DNA of 64,000 bases, taken from the NCBI GenBank assembly GCA_026210745.1, contig CP110630.1, positions 4,898,001-4,962,000 on the forward strand. The letters run 5' to 3'. A model generated the notes under the pieces. The model saw only the letters and a list, made by a program, of their open reading frames with translations, had not been told where the DNA came from and ran no database searches. Below are positions 30,265 through 40,018 of the stretch, piece by piece. The number at the start of each line of letters is the position of its first letter. Positions within the stretch are counted from its first letter, which is position 1. The translations under genes were made by a program, and so were the position numbers. The stretch comes from Exobasidium rhododendri. Lineage: Eukaryota > Basidiomycota > Exobasidiomycetes > Exobasidiales > Exobasidiaceae.

Positions 30265-32049
30265 ATGCTCTTCGGTGCTCCATTCCTCCGCTATGTCACT
30301 CTGGCCATTGCGGTCACCAGCATGACCTTTGCTGCACCTACCAGCATCAAGCGAGCTGATGGCTCCGTCGTCATGACAGCGCCAAACATCATCCCTAGCA
30401 TCTGGCAACAACTAGGTGCCGCTTCCGACCCTTCACCTTACACTTTCACCATGTCTCTTGCTAGTGGGGACATGGCTGGCTTGAGCACAAAGATGCAAGA
30501 GATCGCTACTACGGGAGGTGCCTGGTTGACTGACGATGAGCTTGCCGCTTATGCCAAGCCTTCCGCCGACACAACTGCAGCGGTCACTCAATACCTCCTG
30601 TCTCAAGGTCTCACCACTTCCGCACTTTCTTTCTCAAAGTACGGTGATCAAGTTACAGTAACAAGTACCGTTGGACAGACTGCCAAGATGTTCTCTGCAC
30701 AATTCACCAATTTCAACTTCAACGGACTGCAAGTCGCAAGGACGAAGGGCTACACTATCCCCACTGCTATCTCGAGTCATGTCGAAGACATCTTCCCCTT
30801 GGCCAACTTTGCTCAGGTGAAGTACAACACAGCCGTGATTCAGAAAGCAGGACCCTTTGACAACACCACTGTCGTTTCCGAACGGGCGATGATGACGGAG
30901 GAGGGAATGTTCAGCAGTGAGCTGGACAAGCGAGCAACACCTAGTTCTTGCTCTACCTCCAAAGTCACACCTGCATGCCTCAAAGACTACTATGGAACGA
31001 CGTCCTATTCAAGAAGCACAGGAAGTGCTACTAAGGTCGACGTTTCCGTCATGGGGTACATTGATCAGTACGTCAGTCAGACTGATTTGACCAACTTCCT
31101 CACGACGTACAGTTCATCTGCCTCCGGCTATCAAATCCCCATCGTGCTTCGAGACGGTGCTACGAATGATGCAAGTAATGCTGGTATCGAAGCGATGTTA
31201 GATGTTGAGACAGTAGTTTCGGAGATCTACCCCCTGACTGCTAACTTCGTCGCGGAAGGAAACAGTCAAACGCAGGGAGACATCTTCCTCTTGACCTTCA
31301 ATGACTTTGTCAACAACTATTCCACTACGAACCGACCGAAAGTCATCACGATCTCTTATGGATCTGATGAGGACCAATTCACGTCTGCCCAGGCCAATTC
31401 CATGTGTACTGCTGCCCAAAAGTTGACCGCTTTGGGCACTACCATTGTCGTGTCCAGTGGAGACGACGGCGTGGCAGGCCAAGACGATACTTGCCCACCC
31501 TTCACACCGACATACCCTGGCGGTTGTCAGTATATTCTCTCTGTTGGAGCTACGCAATCCTTCTCGCCCGAAGTGATGGTCGACACCACCTTGGCAGGCT
31601 TCTACTCTGGTGCAGGAGCAAGTAACATCTTCACCACTCCGTCCTACCAGACGTCTCAAGTAGCAGCCTATACGAGTGCTATTGGTACGATGAGTGGAGA
31701 TTATAACACAAAGGGTCGCTTCTTCCCAGACATTGCTGCTCAAGGATCCCAGTTTATCGTGATCGCAGGAGGGCAAAGTCAAATCGTGGGTGGAACTTCT
31801 GCTTCTGCTCCTTTGACGGCTTCGCTTGTTGCCATGGTGAACGATCAACGTGCAAAGGCAGGAAAAGGAACCATCGGTTGGGCAAATCCTACCTTGTACA
31901 GCTACGGTGTCCTCAATGACATCACAAGCGGTGGTAGTTATGCTTGCAACTCAGGCACAACACTAGGTTTCCCTGCTCGCTCTGGGTATGACGGATCTTC
32001 AGGCAACGGAAGTCCTCTCTTTGCTAAATTGTCCGCTGCTCTTGGTTGA
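30265..32049 (+). CDS. Secreted S53 (sedolisin / tripeptidyl-peptidase-like) acid peptidase
   Basis: A single exon of 594 residues. The ATG at 30265 opens a signal peptide (MLFGAPFLRYVTLAIAVTSM to about residue 23, cleavage near FAA-PTS). The pro-kumamolisin activation domain spans about residues 35-185 (WLTDDELAAY, VSTVGQTAKMF-like segment). The catalytic domain starts near 220 after a KR site (LDKRATPSSCSTSK). Catalytic residues by family alignment are Glu309 and Asp313 in GIEAMLDVE, oxyanion Asp400 in SSGDDG and Ser512 in GGTSASAP. The C-terminal calcium site uses the Asp of LNDITSGGSY and probably that of SGYDGSSGNG. Sedolisins digest proteins at acid pH outside the cell, releasing peptides or tripeptides. 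The gene probably serves nutrition or host-protein breakdown. No neighbour points to a cluster. Confidence 0.92.
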   Translation: MLFGAPFLRYVTLAIAVTSMTFAAPTSIKRADGSVVMTAPNIIPSIWQQLGAASDPSPYTFTMSLASGDMAGLSTKMQEIATTGGAWLTDDELAAYAKPSADTTAAVTQYLLSQGLTTSALSFSKYGDQVTVTSTVGQTAKMFSAQFTNFNFNGLQVARTKGYTIPTAISSHVEDIFPLANFAQVKYNTAVIQKAGPFDNTTVVSERAMMTEEGMFSSELDKRATPSSCSTSKVTPACLKDYYGTTSYSRSTGSATKVDVSVMGYIDQYVSQTDLTNFLTTYSSSASGYQIPIVLRDGATNDASNAGIEAMLDVETVVSEIYPLTANFVAEGNSQTQGDIFLLTFNDFVNNYSTTNRPKVITISYGSDEDQFTSAQANSMCTAAQKLTALGTTIVVSSGDDGVAGQDDTCPPFTPTYPGGCQYILSVGATQSFSPEVMVDTTLAGFYSGAGASNIFTTPSYQTSQVAAYTSAIGTMSGDYNTKGRFFPDIAAQGSQFIVIAGGQSQIVGGTSASAPLTASLVAMVNDQRAKAGKGTIGWANPTLYSYGVLNDITSGGSYACNSGTTLGFPARSGYDGSSGNGSPLFAKLSAALG

Positions 32050-32332
32050 AGGAAAATGAACTTGTACTGCTGTAAATGACATGTCCCCCCAAAATGATGT
32101 CCCATCCCCATCTCGCAAAAAAGAGACATTATATGGATGTGAGACGAGACGCTGTTCTGGGAGCACGGTCGCACTGACAGCACATAGTCGTAGTCTTCTG
32201 TACCTGATTATGATGTGCGCGCGAAGCGTGGCTCTTCCACTAGAGGCACCTTACCTCTGTGGCGACCTGGCATTTGTTGTGTTGATGTGCTGTATGTCAT
32301 TGCAACCGAAGGTTGTTCCTTCTTGATCTTGA

Positions 32333-33294
32333 TCACGCCTCTTCTCCGTCTGCTAATTCCTCAAAGCCCGTCACATTCACGATCTGCGAATCACCATGAT
32401 AAGCAGGCAAGGCAAGGTTGAACATTTCCTCTACGTCTTCAGGTATGAATCTTCCTCCTATGAAGTGTGTCCCGGGTCGTGATGCCGCCAAGGTGAAGGC
32501 ACGAATGCCCACCTTGGGGGCGGTGAGGGATAGAATGACCTGCGGCGTGAAGAAGCGTCCTTCGGGATTGCCTTCATTGACATCCCAGCCCGAAGGTATG
32601 TCGACTGACACAATGGGTGGGATATCACGACGAGCTTCGAATTCCATCCTAGACTCGTTCTTAAGCGCATCCAATGGCTCCTTGAAGGGGTCTCTTGGTT
32701 CCCCCTTGAACGAGAATCCTAGTGCACGATGATAGAGAGCAGTTGGTCAGAGGTACGGCAACACTGTACGTGCCGACCTCAAGGAACTCACCAAAGATGG
32801 CATCTAGTACTACGTCTGCTACATTCAAGCCATCGATGAAGTCATCTACGGCCACAAAAGATGCATTCATGTTGCTTAATTGTTTTCTCAGACGCTGCAA
32901 ATAATGTCAGGCTCATCCTCGTCAGTCGGCGGACGCCCTCCGCTTGCGGACTACTCACTACAAAGAGCTCCGTCTTACCCTCCTTCGGGTACCAGACGCT
33001 GACGTCGTATCCAAAATGTATCAAATGCCGGGCAGCCACCAAGCCGTCTCCACCTTGATTTCCGGGTCCGGCCGCTACCAGTACGTTGGGATACCTTTCT
33101 GGTGGGTAGCACGCATATACCGCTTGAGCGCAAGCAAGTCCAGCCAGTTCCATCAACTGAGCAATACTAAAGGCACCTTCCGGCGACATGAGAACTTCGT
33201 CGATCTGGCTGGCTGTCTCGGAAGTGATGTATCGCAACTTGTGCTGTGATGTTGACATCGAAGACTGAGCGCGAGAGGAAGAGGATGAAGACAT
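32333..33294 (-). CDS. NAD(P)HX epimerase (YjeF N-domain, NAXE/AIBP type)
   Basis: Exons 33294-32959, 32894-32792 and 32718-32333 give 274 residues. It epimerises damaged R-NAD(P)HX so that the S-specific dehydratase can repair it. The family motifs are ETASQIDEVLMS, FSIAQLMELAGLACAQA, VAAGPGNQGGDGLVAARHL with the GGDG nucleotide loop, VVLDAIFGFSFKGE across intron 2, PIVSVDIPSGWDVNEG with the catalytic Asp, and the C-terminal FIGGRFIPEDVEEMFNLALP. The ATG at 33294 is the first true ATG; the upstream open frame starts only with GTG. A Ser run (MSSSSSSRAQSSMSTS) precedes the domain, so mitochondrial targeting is not evident in this form. It converges with the S53 gene. Confidence 0.93.
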
Positions 33295-34610
33295 TATGAG
33301 TAGGTACACCGAGACCGAACTATCAAGAGGCGGTGACTGAGTACCACCAGTTGAAGGAATCTGGAAGAGCTGACCTAAGGGGAGAGAGGGCGATCGACAG
33401 AATGGGCCTGTTGAGAAAGACTTGTCGTGACAAGTGGGAGCGATAAGACGTGCCAGGAAAAGGTGTGTGAGCACGATTGTTTTCCCTATGGAATCGTTAT
33501 CCTCGAAGTTCGTCCGTGCACGCTACTAAATGGTACATGGTGCAGGCCTTTAAAGGGTCTCAGGTCGTTGCATCCAATCTTCTCGAGCAGGTAAAGAACG
33601 ATAATGGGTCTTCATTGAGCATCGAAATTTGGGATACAAGCACTAATTGTTATCATTACAAAATATATATCAGAGGTGTAAGGATTTGTTTCAGACACTT
33701 AGAACGCGACTCCGGCTGATATCAGATCTTGACCTCCAGCGAGCGTCATAAGGCAGTGATAGCAATGTCGTCCACAACGAGGAAACATCAAGTATTCTAG
33801 GCTCCATGGATTTGCTTCAAATTTTTGAGCCTCTCCAAGCCCTTCCTCCCCTTGAAAATGTCGTTCAAAATTAGTGGAGCGTTGCGCGTCCCTAAAAACT
33901 GTCCTGCTCTACACAAATGACTAGCCAAGTCTAGGAGGATTGTTCATCATGGGGACAATATGTCCACTTGAAAAGGCGAGGACGTGTGGTGTCGTGTCGA
34001 GAGGTTGTGCTGCGAGGCAGTCTAAGACAGGCCATTGAATCGATGGCGGCAAGAGAGGAGCACCTACAGCGCTCCACACATTTAGAGCAGTGCACTTACT
34101 CGGAACATGGACGTGGCCTCGGCGCCGCACTTCCCTCCCCTCACTAGACTCTATATCTTCCCAGGGCAGGCCTCACTTCTCAGCCTAAGGAGATGTGGTA
34201 GCTAACAAGCAACTCGGGGCGTCTGCTGCCGCATGGCGCCCCCCTCTCTCCTTTACCTTTTCTCGAGGAGAGGATAGTCGTGAAGAGACGGCGGATTGCA
34301 GAGCGAGTGGATCGATCTCTGTTCCTTGCTATGAAAGTAAATTGACGCACGCAAGAATGGAAGAGGCAGAGGGAAGACGGTAGGAACAAGTAACCTGATT
34401 CATTCACCTCTTCGTCGACTCGTCCCTTTGCTTCTCGAGCTGGCCATCCTCGAAGGCGAGACCGTCCCTTCTTTTGGTGTCTCCGGCAAGCTATTCAATT
34501 CAGCGATCTTGTAAATTGATTTCCTCGAGATACTCTTGGTAGATCTCCTCGAGTTGCTGCCCATCTTCTGAAGCGTAGAAGCAGATAGGATCAGCGCCAA
34601 CAGTCTTGAT
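33295..34610. other. Divergent intergenic region (about 1.3 kb) between NAXE and the HMG-box gene
   Basis: No conserved ORF. A minus-strand open frame at 34400-34600 starts with TTG and lacks family features, so it is not called. The length upstream of the HMG-box gene would suit a regulated promoter, but I could not find a clear pheromone-response or TATA element. Confidence 0.45.
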
Positions 34611-37211
34611 ATGTGTTTGGCAAGTCAAGAGAAAACGGTATGTCTTTCAGTGCTAGAGACGCTCACGCAATCACCGACGCATCTCGACCCGGCATCCGCA
34701 ATTCCCTCACCATCATCACCCATCTCTGTGAGTATCGATCGTCTCAACTCCGGTTCTACCGTGAAAGCGTCTATACAACCATCTAGAAAGGAAGGTAAAT
34801 CAGCCAAGACACCTCAGAATCTGTCTCCTAAGGTGAGAGCAGTACCAGTCGAGAAGCGAGTCGAATGCTCTTCCAAGTCTGCCATCCCACGCCCGCCCAA
34901 TGCTTGGATTCTCTATCGATCAGCAAAGATCAAAGAGAGATCCGACGTAGAGTGGACGACAATGCATCATCAACAACAACAATGCGACCAACCACCTCTT
35001 TCCACAGAATCCGAATCTTGCAACAGCATCGCTTCGGGTTCTTTGACTTCTCCTGCTTTCACTTCGTCTTCTACAAGGAAGGCATTGAAGTCAAGGGCAA
35101 AGACTACACTAGCATTTTGTAGCAAGAAGGTGGCCGACATGTGGAGAGCAGAGTGTCAGGATGTGAGGGATCACTACTTTGAATTGGCGAGAGAGAAGAA
35201 GTTGCAACACGAAGAAATGTTTCCAGGGTACAAGTATAGACCTCGTCGAGACAATTCAGCGCATTGCACTGAGGTCGCCGTGCCGACAGGCGAGAAGGAT
35301 GATCTGGTCTGTGCGGATCACGGTGAGAATGATGAAGAAGACGCTTCCGGTCTTCTCAATCTTTCAAGGAAGCACAACCAACCCCCGGACTGCCACATTG
35401 CAGCAGGCAGCAAAGCAGCGAAAGATGCTGACAGTAAAGGCAAATGTTCTCAATTCGAGATCGCGAGGGACGTTGACTCGACATGGGACACCCAAAGACC
35501 TGCTTCCTCCGCGAAAACCAAAGCAAATGGTCCACCAAACTTGTGCATCGATGTTCAAGCTGCAGAACAAGGTACGGACCTCAGTTTTGCTAATTTCTTG
35601 AACATGCCGCTCGTAGGTCTGAACAACAGCCTGGATGGCGGCTGCCGCCTGCAATGGGACTCCTCCCCGTTGCATTCGAGTGCAATAGTAGTGTTGAACG
35701 ACTACATCAATAGCAACCTTGCCACTTGCGACATGGAGAAAGCAGTGAATTGCTACATGCAGGAAAGAGCAGAGACCTATTCCTGTCCTTCCACTAGTCA
35801 AGCGTCGTCCAACGTGTTTGGAATTGACACCTGGACAGATAGCAATGCGCCTTGGACGAACTGGATAGCTTCTCCGCTCGATCTGACATCCGTCGGAGGT
35901 TTTTCTCAGGCGACTTTCGAGGCTATCCTGCCACAAGAGCATCTCGTTCCGAAGGACACGATCAGCACTGCCGATACAGTCAGCCCTGTCCAGTCTCCTG
36001 GACGAAAGGGCAGAAGGCGAAAGAGGCCACCGAATGGAAATATCAAGAGGCCAGCAAAAGGAACAGGAAAGGGACGAATAGCCGCCACACAGTCAGACAA
36101 GTCGCCGGCTAAGCGACTCAAGAAGGCATTGATTTGTAAGGACGAAAGCAAAATTCTCGCCTGGAAGAGCAAATTGCAGGAAGACCAGATCGTCAATGCA
36201 GTCGTAAACGACAACAGCAAAGGGACAAGCAGTATGGCCAGCAGAGACTCAAGGGAGGAGGAAATATCAAGTGCGACGGCCCAAGTCCAGTCCTACGATC
36301 GACAAAGTTCGGACAAAGAGGTGTTCAGTGCAACGCCTTGCTCTGATGCGCTGGTCGAGTCATTTGCTAGCATGACAGCATGGATGCCGCATCGAGATTG
36401 GTACTCCGGCTTGACAATCGCGGATTCGGGCGAGGGTGAACGTGATCCATTTAGTGCGTCGGGAGAGGCAGCGACCTCTTGGAACTTCTACGGTCCATCC
36501 TCTCCGGCGGTGAAGAATACCCTCACGGAGTACACATGGCCCTCTAGTGCTGCTCCGCCAACTCAAAGCGATGATGGGGAAATGGGGAGAGCAGTTGCTG
36601 AATGTCTGAACGGGAAAAGCGGCATGTCGCACGGTCTCTCTCTGAGCCCAGTGCTGATGAGCCCTGGTGACTTTATGGCTTCGTTGGACGGAACAGGCCA
36701 CCTCTCTTCATCCATGCCGGCTCTGTCACCTTGCGATGAATGTAGCGCGACAATCGGCAATGCACCAGCAATCGACGATGCAAGCGGCGGCGGCACGGTG
36801 CTCTACTCAGCAATGTCAGATCAAGAGTGGGACCATTTGCTCACACAGGCCATCTTTTACTCGCCTGCAAGGCCAGACGACTCAAATGACACGCAAGAAA
36901 GCGTCGTCGACACTTCTCCAGAATGCCTCTGGGACTTGGTTCATTTTGATTGTGCATCACAGACCAACTCGACGGACGTCGAGAGTGAGGTACTGACCAC
37001 TTCGTTGGAGAAGCGTGCCGAAGAGGGGAGCTCAAGAACAGCTTCACTCGTCTCAGAAGTATCGCAAACGTCTTCAGTACCCTTATCGGAAGACGTTCCT
37101 GTCATCGAATTACACGGCACGTTCACCGAGGGCCAGCTACTAGAGAAGCTGCGAATGCTGCAGAGGACCTCTTCCCGCAGCCACATCATCGCCGAGCTGG
37201 AGGACCTGTAG
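34611..37211 (+). CDS. HMG-box (MATA_HMG type) transcription factor, Prf1-like in size
   Basis: A single exon of 866 residues. The HMG box lies at about 92-212. It opens with IPRPPNAWILYRSAKIKE, the sequence-specific MATA_HMG signature, and continues FCSKKVADMWRAECQDVRDH and LQHEEMFPGYKYRPRR. Between helix 1 and helix 2 there is an extra stretch of about 50 residues (112-163, HHQQQQ then Ser-rich) that normal boxes lack. The rest is disordered with a basic patch (PGRKGRRRKRPPNGNIKRP, near 463-481) that may be a nuclear signal. Basidiomycete mating regulators such as Ustilago Prf1 are HMG proteins of about this length, so a role in mating or filament formation is plausible, but orthology is inference. 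The C-terminal helix (EGQLLEKLRMLQRTSSRSH) may be an interaction motif. Confidence 0.82.
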   Translation: MCLASQEKTVCLSVLETLTQSPTHLDPASAIPSPSSPISVSIDRLNSGSTVKASIQPSRKEGKSAKTPQNLSPKVRAVPVEKRVECSSKSAIPRPPNAWILYRSAKIKERSDVEWTTMHHQQQQCDQPPLSTESESCNSIASGSLTSPAFTSSSTRKALKSRAKTTLAFCSKKVADMWRAECQDVRDHYFELAREKKLQHEEMFPGYKYRPRRDNSAHCTEVAVPTGEKDDLVCADHGENDEEDASGLLNLSRKHNQPPDCHIAAGSKAAKDADSKGKCSQFEIARDVDSTWDTQRPASSAKTKANGPPNLCIDVQAAEQGTDLSFANFLNMPLVGLNNSLDGGCRLQWDSSPLHSSAIVVLNDYINSNLATCDMEKAVNCYMQERAETYSCPSTSQASSNVFGIDTWTDSNAPWTNWIASPLDLTSVGGFSQATFEAILPQEHLVPKDTISTADTVSPVQSPGRKGRRRKRPPNGNIKRPAKGTGKGRIAATQSDKSPAKRLKKALICKDESKILAWKSKLQEDQIVNAVVNDNSKGTSSMASRDSREEEISSATAQVQSYDRQSSDKEVFSATPCSDALVESFASMTAWMPHRDWYSGLTIADSGEGERDPFSASGEAATSWNFYGPSSPAVKNTLTEYTWPSSAAPPTQSDDGEMGRAVAECLNGKSGMSHGLSLSPVLMSPGDFMASLDGTGHLSSSMPALSPCDECSATIGNAPAIDDASGGGTVLYSAMSDQEWDHLLTQAIFYSPARPDDSNDTQESVVDTSPECLWDLVHFDCASQTNSTDVESEVLTTSLEKRAEEGSSRTASLVSEVSQTSSVPLSEDVPVIELHGTFTEGQLLEKLRMLQRTSSRSHIIAELEDL

Positions 37212-37366
37212 TCTTACCTCCTCTTCTTTCCGTCCCCTTTTCTCACTTTCTTATGCTCGCTCTCTGTATTCGTAGTTGAAGCGCAATTGCACCGGCTCAT
37301 TGTGATTTGTAGAGAGACAAAGGGGAAGGGGAGAGACCTAGTACTACATATAAGGGGTCCTGCCCT

Positions 37367-39346
37367 TCACTGCCTCTCGGCGAGATCAGCGTCGCTAGTC
37401 CCAGAGAGGTTCGCATTGAGGTGTGCCCCAGTCTTCTTGTCATCTAGTAGGTCCTCATCTTGACTCCTGTTGCTGTTGTTCGCCAAGGAAGCGACCTCTG
37501 CACCTTGAGCGACTCTGTCGTCTCTTTGTAGAGTGGTGATGTAAGATGGCCAGTGCCGCGTGGGAACCTTTGCATTGATCATCTCGTTGATCTCCTCTAG
37601 ACTCCGTCCCAACGTCTCCGGAACACAAAAGTAGACGAACGCCAGCGCAACCAGGGTTCCGACACCATAGATCCAGCCGATGTTTGTGCCTAGATTCGCT
37701 TCTTCTGAGTCGAAGAGGTACGGTAGGGTGAAAGCGACCACGAAAGCCCAGACAAAGAAAGTTGCCGAACCCAAGGACATCAGTCTCTGACGATTCTGCC
37801 CAGCCGAACACTCCGACGCAACAACCCAGGCCAGCGGTCCCCAGGCGACATTAAAGAAGAAGACGTATACGCAGATCATGGCGACAAGAACTCGATTCTG
37901 AGTAGGCGTCTGAGGTAGCCCTTCTGGATCTCTTCCCAAGCCCCCGCATACGAACAGAGAGATGAACATGGGAACGGAACTCCAGATGAGCAGTGGCCTT
38001 CTCCCGAACCGATTGACGACGAAGAAGGAACAAAGCACGCCTACGACCTCAATGACGTCGACGATGATGGTGACCAAGAAACTATCTTGAATGCCAGACT
38101 TGGCAAAGAAGGTGGTCGTGTAGCTGAAGATGAATTGAACGCCTCCGATCTGTTGGGCCGTCAAGATACCACAAACGATGAGCAGCTTCCTTGCCTCGAC
38201 GCCCTGTAGCAGACTCTTCCATCCAGACTTGCCCATGGCCTTCTCTTCCTCGTGAGCTTCGTGAAAGCTCTGGTATTGCATCGCGACAACAAAGTCAGGA
38301 TCGTTTTGATCTTTGTGGATTCTCATCAATTCCCTCTTCGCTTGATCATCACGACCTTTAGAGACGAGCCATCGAGGAGACTCTGGGATGATGAACTGCG
38401 CAACGAACAAAAAGAGAGCAAAAGCCAAATTCAAACCGATGGGAATGCGGTAGGCTGCCGATGATTTCAAATTGTGAGTGCCTTGACCAACACAAGCCCC
38501 GACAACCTGTCCGATAGCGAGCATCAACTGCCATGATCCCACAACAGCACCGCGAATTGCCGTGGTGGAAATCTCAGAAAGATAGAGAGGGGTGGCATTT
38601 GCAATCATTCCGACGCCTATGCCGAGCAAAGCTCTCCCAACGCCCACCAAAGCCAAGTTGCCTGCTACGACGAGTTGCAAGATGGTGCCGACAGTCAGGA
38701 AGAAAATGGCACCAAAGAACGCACCCCTTCTACCGAACCAGTCACCAATCGGTCCAGCAAACAAGGCACCGCAGAATTCGCCAGCTTGGATAATACTCGT
38801 GACAATGGATCTCTGAGAAGATGTGATGTCGGTTATGAATGTGCCATCTGGTTGTCGGATAGATTGACCAAAGTCTTGCTTGAACTTGTCCATTTCTAGT
38901 ATCGCTGACCAATACGTGCCGTCAAAACCGTAAATCACGGCGGCAGATACCGCTAGCGAGCAGAAGAGCAATGGTCTCAAATTGGCCTTTGCGAGGATCC
39001 TCGTCTCGCCAACGACTGGCCCAGACGTAGATACGACGCCGCCTGTCATCCTGTCGCGGCTAATTTTCAAGTCTAATTTTGATCGCGATTTCAATCTCCG
39101 TCCTGATCTTGGGGATATGAAGCGTGCTATTCGAGATTGGAAAGGATGAGGAAGGAGCGATGATGATGATGGTCCTCCTTGATGGCTGACACTATTGGCA
39201 AGGGGTTGATATCCAAGATCGTCGTGTGGGATAAAGGAAGGAAGCCAGCTGAAGAACTTGCCCATCTTGGCTTTAGTAGCTTCGGAATTGTCTTCTTCAG
39301 TCGTCATGTTGCTGGTAGCCTGGCCGCTTGCGTCCATCACCGCCAT
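37367..39346 (-). CDS. MFS sugar porter
   Basis: A single exon of 659 residues. A cytosolic N-terminal extension of about 130 residues precedes twelve membrane segments. Sugar-porter signatures include FAGPIGDWFGRRGAFFGA after TM2, GRALLGIGVGMIANATPLYL in TM4, PESPRWLVSKGR in the central loop, QQIGGVQFIFSYTTTFF in TM7, RFGRRPLLIW, and the C-terminal FCVPETLGRSLEEINEM. It most likely carries hexoses, maltose-like disaccharides or a related polyol across the plasma membrane by proton symport; the exact sugar cannot be read. The EXXXD-type loop after TM6 is extended. The C-terminal tail is hydrophilic with acidic clusters. A TATA-like element lies at 39742-39749. It converges with the HMG-box gene, 155 bp between stops. 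Confidence 0.94.
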   Translation of the reverse strand: MAVMDASGQATSNMTTEEDNSEATKAKMGKFFSWLPSFIPHDDLGYQPLANSVSHQGGPSSSSLLPHPFQSRIARFISPRSGRRLKSRSKLDLKISRDRMTGGVVSTSGPVVGETRILAKANLRPLLFCSLAVSAAVIYGFDGTYWSAILEMDKFKQDFGQSIRQPDGTFITDITSSQRSIVTSIIQAGEFCGALFAGPIGDWFGRRGAFFGAIFFLTVGTILQLVVAGNLALVGVGRALLGIGVGMIANATPLYLSEISTTAIRGAVVGSWQLMLAIGQVVGACVGQGTHNLKSSAAYRIPIGLNLAFALFLFVAQFIIPESPRWLVSKGRDDQAKRELMRIHKDQNDPDFVVAMQYQSFHEAHEEEKAMGKSGWKSLLQGVEARKLLIVCGILTAQQIGGVQFIFSYTTTFFAKSGIQDSFLVTIIVDVIEVVGVLCSFFVVNRFGRRPLLIWSSVPMFISLFVCGGLGRDPEGLPQTPTQNRVLVAMICVYVFFFNVAWGPLAWVVASECSAGQNRQRLMSLGSATFFVWAFVVAFTLPYLFDSEEANLGTNIGWIYGVGTLVALAFVYFCVPETLGRSLEEINEMINAKVPTRHWPSYITTLQRDDRVAQGAEVASLANNSNRSQDEDLLDDKKTGAHLNANLSGTSDADLAERQ

Positions 39347-40018
39347 GATTCAAGGAGCAACACTGTGCGACTCTCCCTCTCCCTTCTCTTCCTGCAGGGC
39401 CGCTAACGAAGAGGTGAGAAATCTCCCCACAGTAATCGCCGTCTTGTTCTGCTCTTCTACCCCGCCACCTGCGTGCCCTTGTAGTTGCCCGAAACTTGCG
39501 GAGAAGGTAAAGCACCCTGCAAGGCTGCAAAGCTTCAGCGACAGAAACCTACTAGCGACTTTTGTGGGGGCAGGGCCACGACATCAGGCCAATGTAAGTA
39601 GTAAGGCCGAAGGTTGATGATTCACCGGGAAAACTTTCTACCTTGGGTAGACTAGCTCTGCATCTCTTCCTGCAGTGAGGTCGTAGTAGTGGGAGGGGAG
39701 AAAAGGCGTGAGACGAGACGAAGGTGCCGTGGCAAAATCTTATTTTATAGCGCCCGAAGCACGACCGAGCAAGAAGATCAAACATTATTTCAAGATCGCA
39801 GACGCAATTCCAACGCTCGGTCACTTTGGGTCGTGTGTCATCAGTGACGAGGTAGGTATGAAACAAGCCATTCAAGCTAGGAGAAGCAGAAGAAAGGAAT
39901 GGCAAATTTATGATTGGGGGGTGAGCGACAGGGCGTAGTGTGACATGAGGTACAAAGGAGTAAATTATAAAGAAAGATTAAGATTTAGGTGGGAATGATA
40001 AATATGAAAACTAACATT
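39347..40018. other. Intergenic: transporter promoter and Csc1-like 3' flank
   Basis: About 670 bp between two minus-strand genes. It holds the TATA-like element at 39742-39749. The part near 39960-40018 is A/T-rich and should contain the channel gene's 3' end. Confidence 0.5.
39742..39749 (-). promoter_or_regulatory. TATA-like element upstream of the sugar transporter
   Basis: TATAAAAT on the minus strand about 395 bp before the transporter ATG. The distance is long but compatible with an extended leader. Confidence 0.35.

Noticed and set aside
31198-31848. 216-codon antisense open frame inside the S53 peptidase gene
   Set aside because: It lies wholly opposite strongly conserved catalytic sequence, is composed of Arg/His/Ser-rich shadow translation and has no domain or promoter.
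35364-35942. 192-codon minus-strand open frame within the HMG-box gene
   Set aside because: Antisense shadow with no domain; the sense strand encodes a continuous 866-residue protein.
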